Assembly: GCF_045762675.1 (NCBI RefSeq)
Contig: NZ_JBJDLK010000002.1
Location: 496,001-560,000, forward strand
DNA length: 64,000 nucleotides
Reading direction: 5' to 3'
From: Elizabethkingia meningoseptica_A
GTDB lineage: Bacteria; Bacteroidota; Bacteroidia; Flavobacteriales; Weeksellaceae
Under the pieces are notes generated by a model. It was not told where the DNA came from and made no database searches. It was given only the letters and a program-made list of their open reading frames with translations. Positions 61,535-64,000 of the stretch are shown one piece after another; the stretch's first letter is position 1, and every line of letters starts with the position of its first letter. A program made the translations under genes and the position numbers.

Positions 61535-62257
61535 TTAAAACCCTATCTGCATAAAATTCCAGTTGAGTGTATCGACTATAGTCAACTGGTTCACTTCCAC
61601 CGGGAGACCGGTAATGATTTTCAGAACCTGCATAGCCATCATGGTTCCTACCATTCCGGGCAAAGGTCCAAGAACACCATTACTATCGCAATCAGGTATA
61701 TCTTCGGGCTTGGGAACTTCCGGAAATAAATCCCGCAGCTGCCTGCTGCCGTTATAATTGAATACAGCAACCTGTCCTTCAAATTCAAAAATACTTCCAT
61801 AAACCAATGTTTTATGAAACGCTGCACAGGCATCATTAACCAGATATCGGGTTGTAAAATTATCCGAGCCGTCAACTACAATATCATATTCCTGAATAAC
61901 CGAAACTATATTTTTAGTGCCTAGCTTTTCATGAATTGTCCTGATCTGAACGGATGAATTAATTGCATTGACAAACTCAGCAGCACTCTCTGTTTTCAGT
62001 TTCCCTACACTGGATTCTGTATGAATGATCTGTCGGTTAAGATTATGTAGTTCTACTTCATCAAAATCGGCTATACCAAGAGTACCTACTCCGGCGGCTG
62101 CCAGATACTGAATAACCGGACTCCCTAAACCTCCGGCACCTACAACAAGTACTCTGGCATTCATTATTTTCTTCTGTCCGCTTACGCCAACTTTATCCAT
62201 AAAGATTTGCCGGCTGTAACGCATGAACTGTTCATTATTTATAGCATCTTCTTTCAT
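61535..62257 (-). CDS. thiF: ThiF/MoeB-family adenylyltransferase
   Basis: 240 residues from the ATG at 62257 (M-K-E-D-A-I-N-N-E-Q), preferred over a Met 15 codons upstream. ATP-binding V-V-G-A-G-G-L-G-S-P at about 32-41 and D-x-D-E-V-E-L-H-N-L-N-R-Q. It would adenylate the C-terminus of the sulfur carrier ThiS for thiazole formation. The zinc-binding Cys pairs of E. coli ThiF are missing; one Cys remains in D-C-D-S-N-G-V-L-G-P. Clusters with thiH and thiG. Confidence 0.88.
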   Translation of the reverse strand: MKEDAINNEQFMRYSRQIFMDKVGVSGQKKIMNARVLVVGAGGLGSPVIQYLAAAGVGTLGIADFDEVELHNLNRQIIHTESSVGKLKTESAAEFVNAINSSVQIRTIHEKLGTKNIVSVIQEYDIVVDGSDNFTTRYLVNDACAAFHKTLVYGSIFEFEGQVAVFNYNGSRQLRDLFPEVPKPEDIPDCDSNGVLGPLPGMVGTMMAMQVLKIITGLPVEVNQLTIVDTLNWNFMQIGF

Positions 62258-62394
62258 ATCATAATTGTAATAATAGATTACCCACAATAAATACAAAGGC
62301 ACAACTCCATCTTTTTTTGCTTTTATCCGGAATTTACTCTTTTGCTCCTTTTGTGGTTCATATATTTCGTACTTCTGTATTCTGACTTCTTACT

Positions 62395-63504
62395 TCAAAA
62401 AACTTTATCCCAGTCTTTCATTACGGGATCATAACCTGCATTCCGGATAATAGACCTCACTTCATCCATACTTCGTTCATCACTTGTCTCAAACTGTTCC
62501 AGCGATTGCGGATCCACAACATAGCCTCCCGGATTGGTTTTGGAAGCAGCACTCATGGTTGTTACCCCTAATGAGATAATGTGATCTCTGAAATTTTCGT
62601 TTTCCCGTGTAGAAACTGAAATTTCAAGATCTTCATTCCATATCCGGTATGCACAGATCAATTGCAGCAAATCCCTGTCGCTCATGATAAAATTTGGCTC
62701 AATAATTCCTTCCGCCGGTCTTAACCGCGGGAAAGAGACGGAGAACTTAGTCTGCCAGTAATTTTTCTGGAGATAATCAATGTGCAGTGCATTAAAAAAG
62801 CTATCTACACGCCAGTCTTCAAGCCCCAGTAGTACACCGAGTCCAATTTTATGTAATCCGGCCTCTCCTATTCTGTCAGGAGTGTCAAGTCTGAAATCAA
62901 AATTAGATTTCTTTCCCTTTGGATGATATTCTTTATAAACTTCCTGATGGTATGTTTCCTGATAAACTAATACGGAATGAACACCTGCAGCATGTAAAGC
63001 TTTATATTCTTCCGTTGACAATGGCTGAACCTCAACGGATATATTCGCAAAATAAGGCCGCAGCAAATTCACAGCATTCAGAAAATAATCAATTCCCACG
63101 GTTTTATTTGCCTCACCGCTTACGAGTAAAACATGATTTATCCCCATAGCTTTCAAAGCCATTGCTTCTATAATAATCTCAGTATTGCTAAGCGTCCGGC
63201 GTCTGATTTTATTGTCCAGACTAAATCCACAGTAAGTACAGATATTCTGACATTCATTGCTCAGGTACATGGGTGCATACAACTGTATCACTTTTCCAAA
63301 CCTTTTTTGGGTAAGCTTTTGGGATATTTGCGCCATCTCTTCCAGATAAGGAGCTGCCGCCGGAGCAAGTAATATCAGGAAGTCTTCTGTTGTTTTCTTT
63401 CCTTTATTCAGTACCCTTTCCACATCCGATCCTGTAACCGAATTAATCTTTTGTTTTATACGCTCCCAGTCGTACCGCAGAAATGTATTTTTAAATGTTT
63501 TCAT
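62395..63504 (-). CDS. thiH: 2-iminoacetate synthase ThiH (radical SAM)
   Basis: 369 residues. Radical-SAM iron-sulfur cysteines C85, C89 and C92 in N-E-C-Q-N-I-C-T-Y-C-G-F. Later V-Y-Q-E-T-Y and the F-P-R-L-R-P segments are typical of ThiH. It converts tyrosine to 2-iminoacetate (dehydroglycine) and p-cresol for the thiazole of thiamine. Upstream of thiF in one minus-strand operon. Confidence 0.95.
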   Translation of the reverse strand: MKTFKNTFLRYDWERIKQKINSVTGSDVERVLNKGKKTTEDFLILLAPAAAPYLEEMAQISQKLTQKRFGKVIQLYAPMYLSNECQNICTYCGFSLDNKIRRRTLSNTEIIIEAMALKAMGINHVLLVSGEANKTVGIDYFLNAVNLLRPYFANISVEVQPLSTEEYKALHAAGVHSVLVYQETYHQEVYKEYHPKGKKSNFDFRLDTPDRIGEAGLHKIGLGVLLGLEDWRVDSFFNALHIDYLQKNYWQTKFSVSFPRLRPAEGIIEPNFIMSDRDLLQLICAYRIWNEDLEISVSTRENENFRDHIISLGVTTMSAASKTNPGGYVVDPQSLEQFETSDERSMDEVRSIIRNAGYDPVMKDWDKVF

Positions 63505-63638
63505 GTATTCGTTTTTAATAATTCAGAATAATAAATACAAAAGGGGGTTTCAGAAAATTGCAGCACCAAGGCACAATTTAATATGAATCATGAACATTAC
63601 TTTTATTGTCCTTGTGTTATACTTACTGCTGTTAGTTA

Positions 63639-64000
63639 TTATAAAAATGAAGTCAGCGGACTTGAGGCTACAGCTCCGGAATGCATTGCTCCCAATCCGG
63701 CTTCATATCCCCTTCTGCCGGCAATAACAGCTTCTCTGAATGCAATTGCCATTTGTACGGGATCTCCTGCCACAGCAATTGCTGTATTCACCAGAACTGC
63801 ATCGGCACCCATTTCCATTGCTTTAGCAGCATCTGAAGGCGCACCGATTCCTGCATCTACAACAACCGGAACGTTACTTTGCTCAATAATAATTTCTAAA
63901 AAATCTAAGGTTCGTAAGCCTTTATTGCTTCCGATAGGTGCTCCCAGAGGCATGACAACTGCCGTACCGGCATCTTCAAGTCTTTTGCATAAAACCGGGT
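63639..64000 (-). CDS. thiG: Thiazole synthase ThiG, C-terminal part (5' end beyond window)
   Basis: The visible C-terminal 119 codons or so continue beyond base 64000; an in-frame Met at 63953 is internal. Segments C-K-R-L-E-D-A-G-T-A-V-V-M-P-L-G-A-P-I-G-S, I-G-A-P-S-D-A-A-K-A-M-E-M-G-A-D-A-V-L-V-N-T-A-I-A and the A-G-R-R-G-Y-E-A-G-L end are ThiG hallmarks. It condenses DXP, 2-iminoacetate and ThiS-thiocarboxylate to the thiazole phosphate. First seen gene of the thiGHF order. Confidence 0.93.
   Translation of the reverse strand, partial: PVLCKRLEDAGTAVVMPLGAPIGSNKGLRTLDFLEIIIEQSNVPVVVDAGIGAPSDAAKAMEMGADAVLVNTAIAVAGDPVQMAIAFREAVIAGRRGYEAGLGAMHSGAVASSPLTSFL

Noticed and set aside
1..64000. 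rRNA and tRNA genes
   Set aside because: No tRNA cloverleaf or rRNA core sequence was recognised on either strand by eye.

Overview
The window looks like a chromosome segment of a low-GC Bacteroidota of the Flavobacteriia, most like the Elizabethkingia/Chryseobacterium group (Weeksellaceae). The reasons are the AT-rich intergenic DNA, weak or absent Shine-Dalgarno sequences with A-rich leaders, promoters with the Bacteroidota -7 element TAnnTTTG, many lipoproteins with acidic residues after the lipobox Cys, and typical families (FISUMP/fimbrillin-like lipoproteins, DUF6438, DUF6624, DUF6268). The genus is an inference. No rRNA, tRNA, CRISPR array or intact transposase was seen.

Region 1 (1-12.7 kb): the C-terminal part of a sigma-54 response regulator, then a small-peptide/fimbrillin-like lipoprotein cassette, a 191-bp MITE, and a complete Kdp potassium uptake operon (two tiny membrane ORFs, kdpF, kdpA, kdpB, kdpC, an outer-membrane beta-barrel, and a KdpD split into a cytoplasmic sensor protein and a separate membrane histidine kinase). 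No OmpR-type KdpE is present, so the sigma-54 regulator is the likely partner.

Region 2 (12.7-28 kb) is the most unusual part. Three paralogous PAS-LuxR regulators sit among three small-acidic-peptide/fimbrillin-like lipoprotein cassettes, a DUF6438 lipoprotein and two HdeD-like membrane proteins. Seven copies of a palindrome (consensus TGACAGATATCTGTCA) lie in front of these units. In six of them the palindrome centre is exactly 31.5 bp upstream of a -7 element. Two of these promoters drive no gene but a 170-240 nt stretch ending in a hairpin terminator, so they are candidate small RNAs. Their 3' ends carry a module (ATTTGTTTGT, small hairpin, terminator) shared with the 3' UTRs of the fimbrillin-like genes and complementary to CAAA-repeat leaders of the luxR and fimbrillin-like genes. 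The two HdeD-like genes share a leader with a covarying long-range stem and an upstream ORF.

Region 3 (25.8-48 kb): L-threonine aldolase, an OmpR-type two-component system, then a long run of mostly minus-strand small enzymes: five GNAT acetyltransferases, two methyltransferases, a DHFR-like reductase, cytidine deaminase, GrpB, a serine hydrolase, an EamA exporter, AraC and two Crp-like regulators. It reads as an accessory cluster for handling small molecules.

Region 4 (48.5-61.1 kb): an MgtC-like protein and MgtA Mg2+ ATPase, a LytTR-type two-component system, a DUF6268 outer-membrane protein, and an HME-RND efflux operon (adaptor, CzcA-type pump, TolC-like channel). The mgtC-mgtA and efflux promoters carry the same array of four TTCTAA repeats at exactly 11-bp period and the same distance from an identical -7 element, implying co-regulation, perhaps by the LytTR system encoded between them.

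Region 5 (61.5-64 kb): thiazole-branch thiamine biosynthesis genes thiG (cut by the window edge), thiH and thiF on the minus strand.
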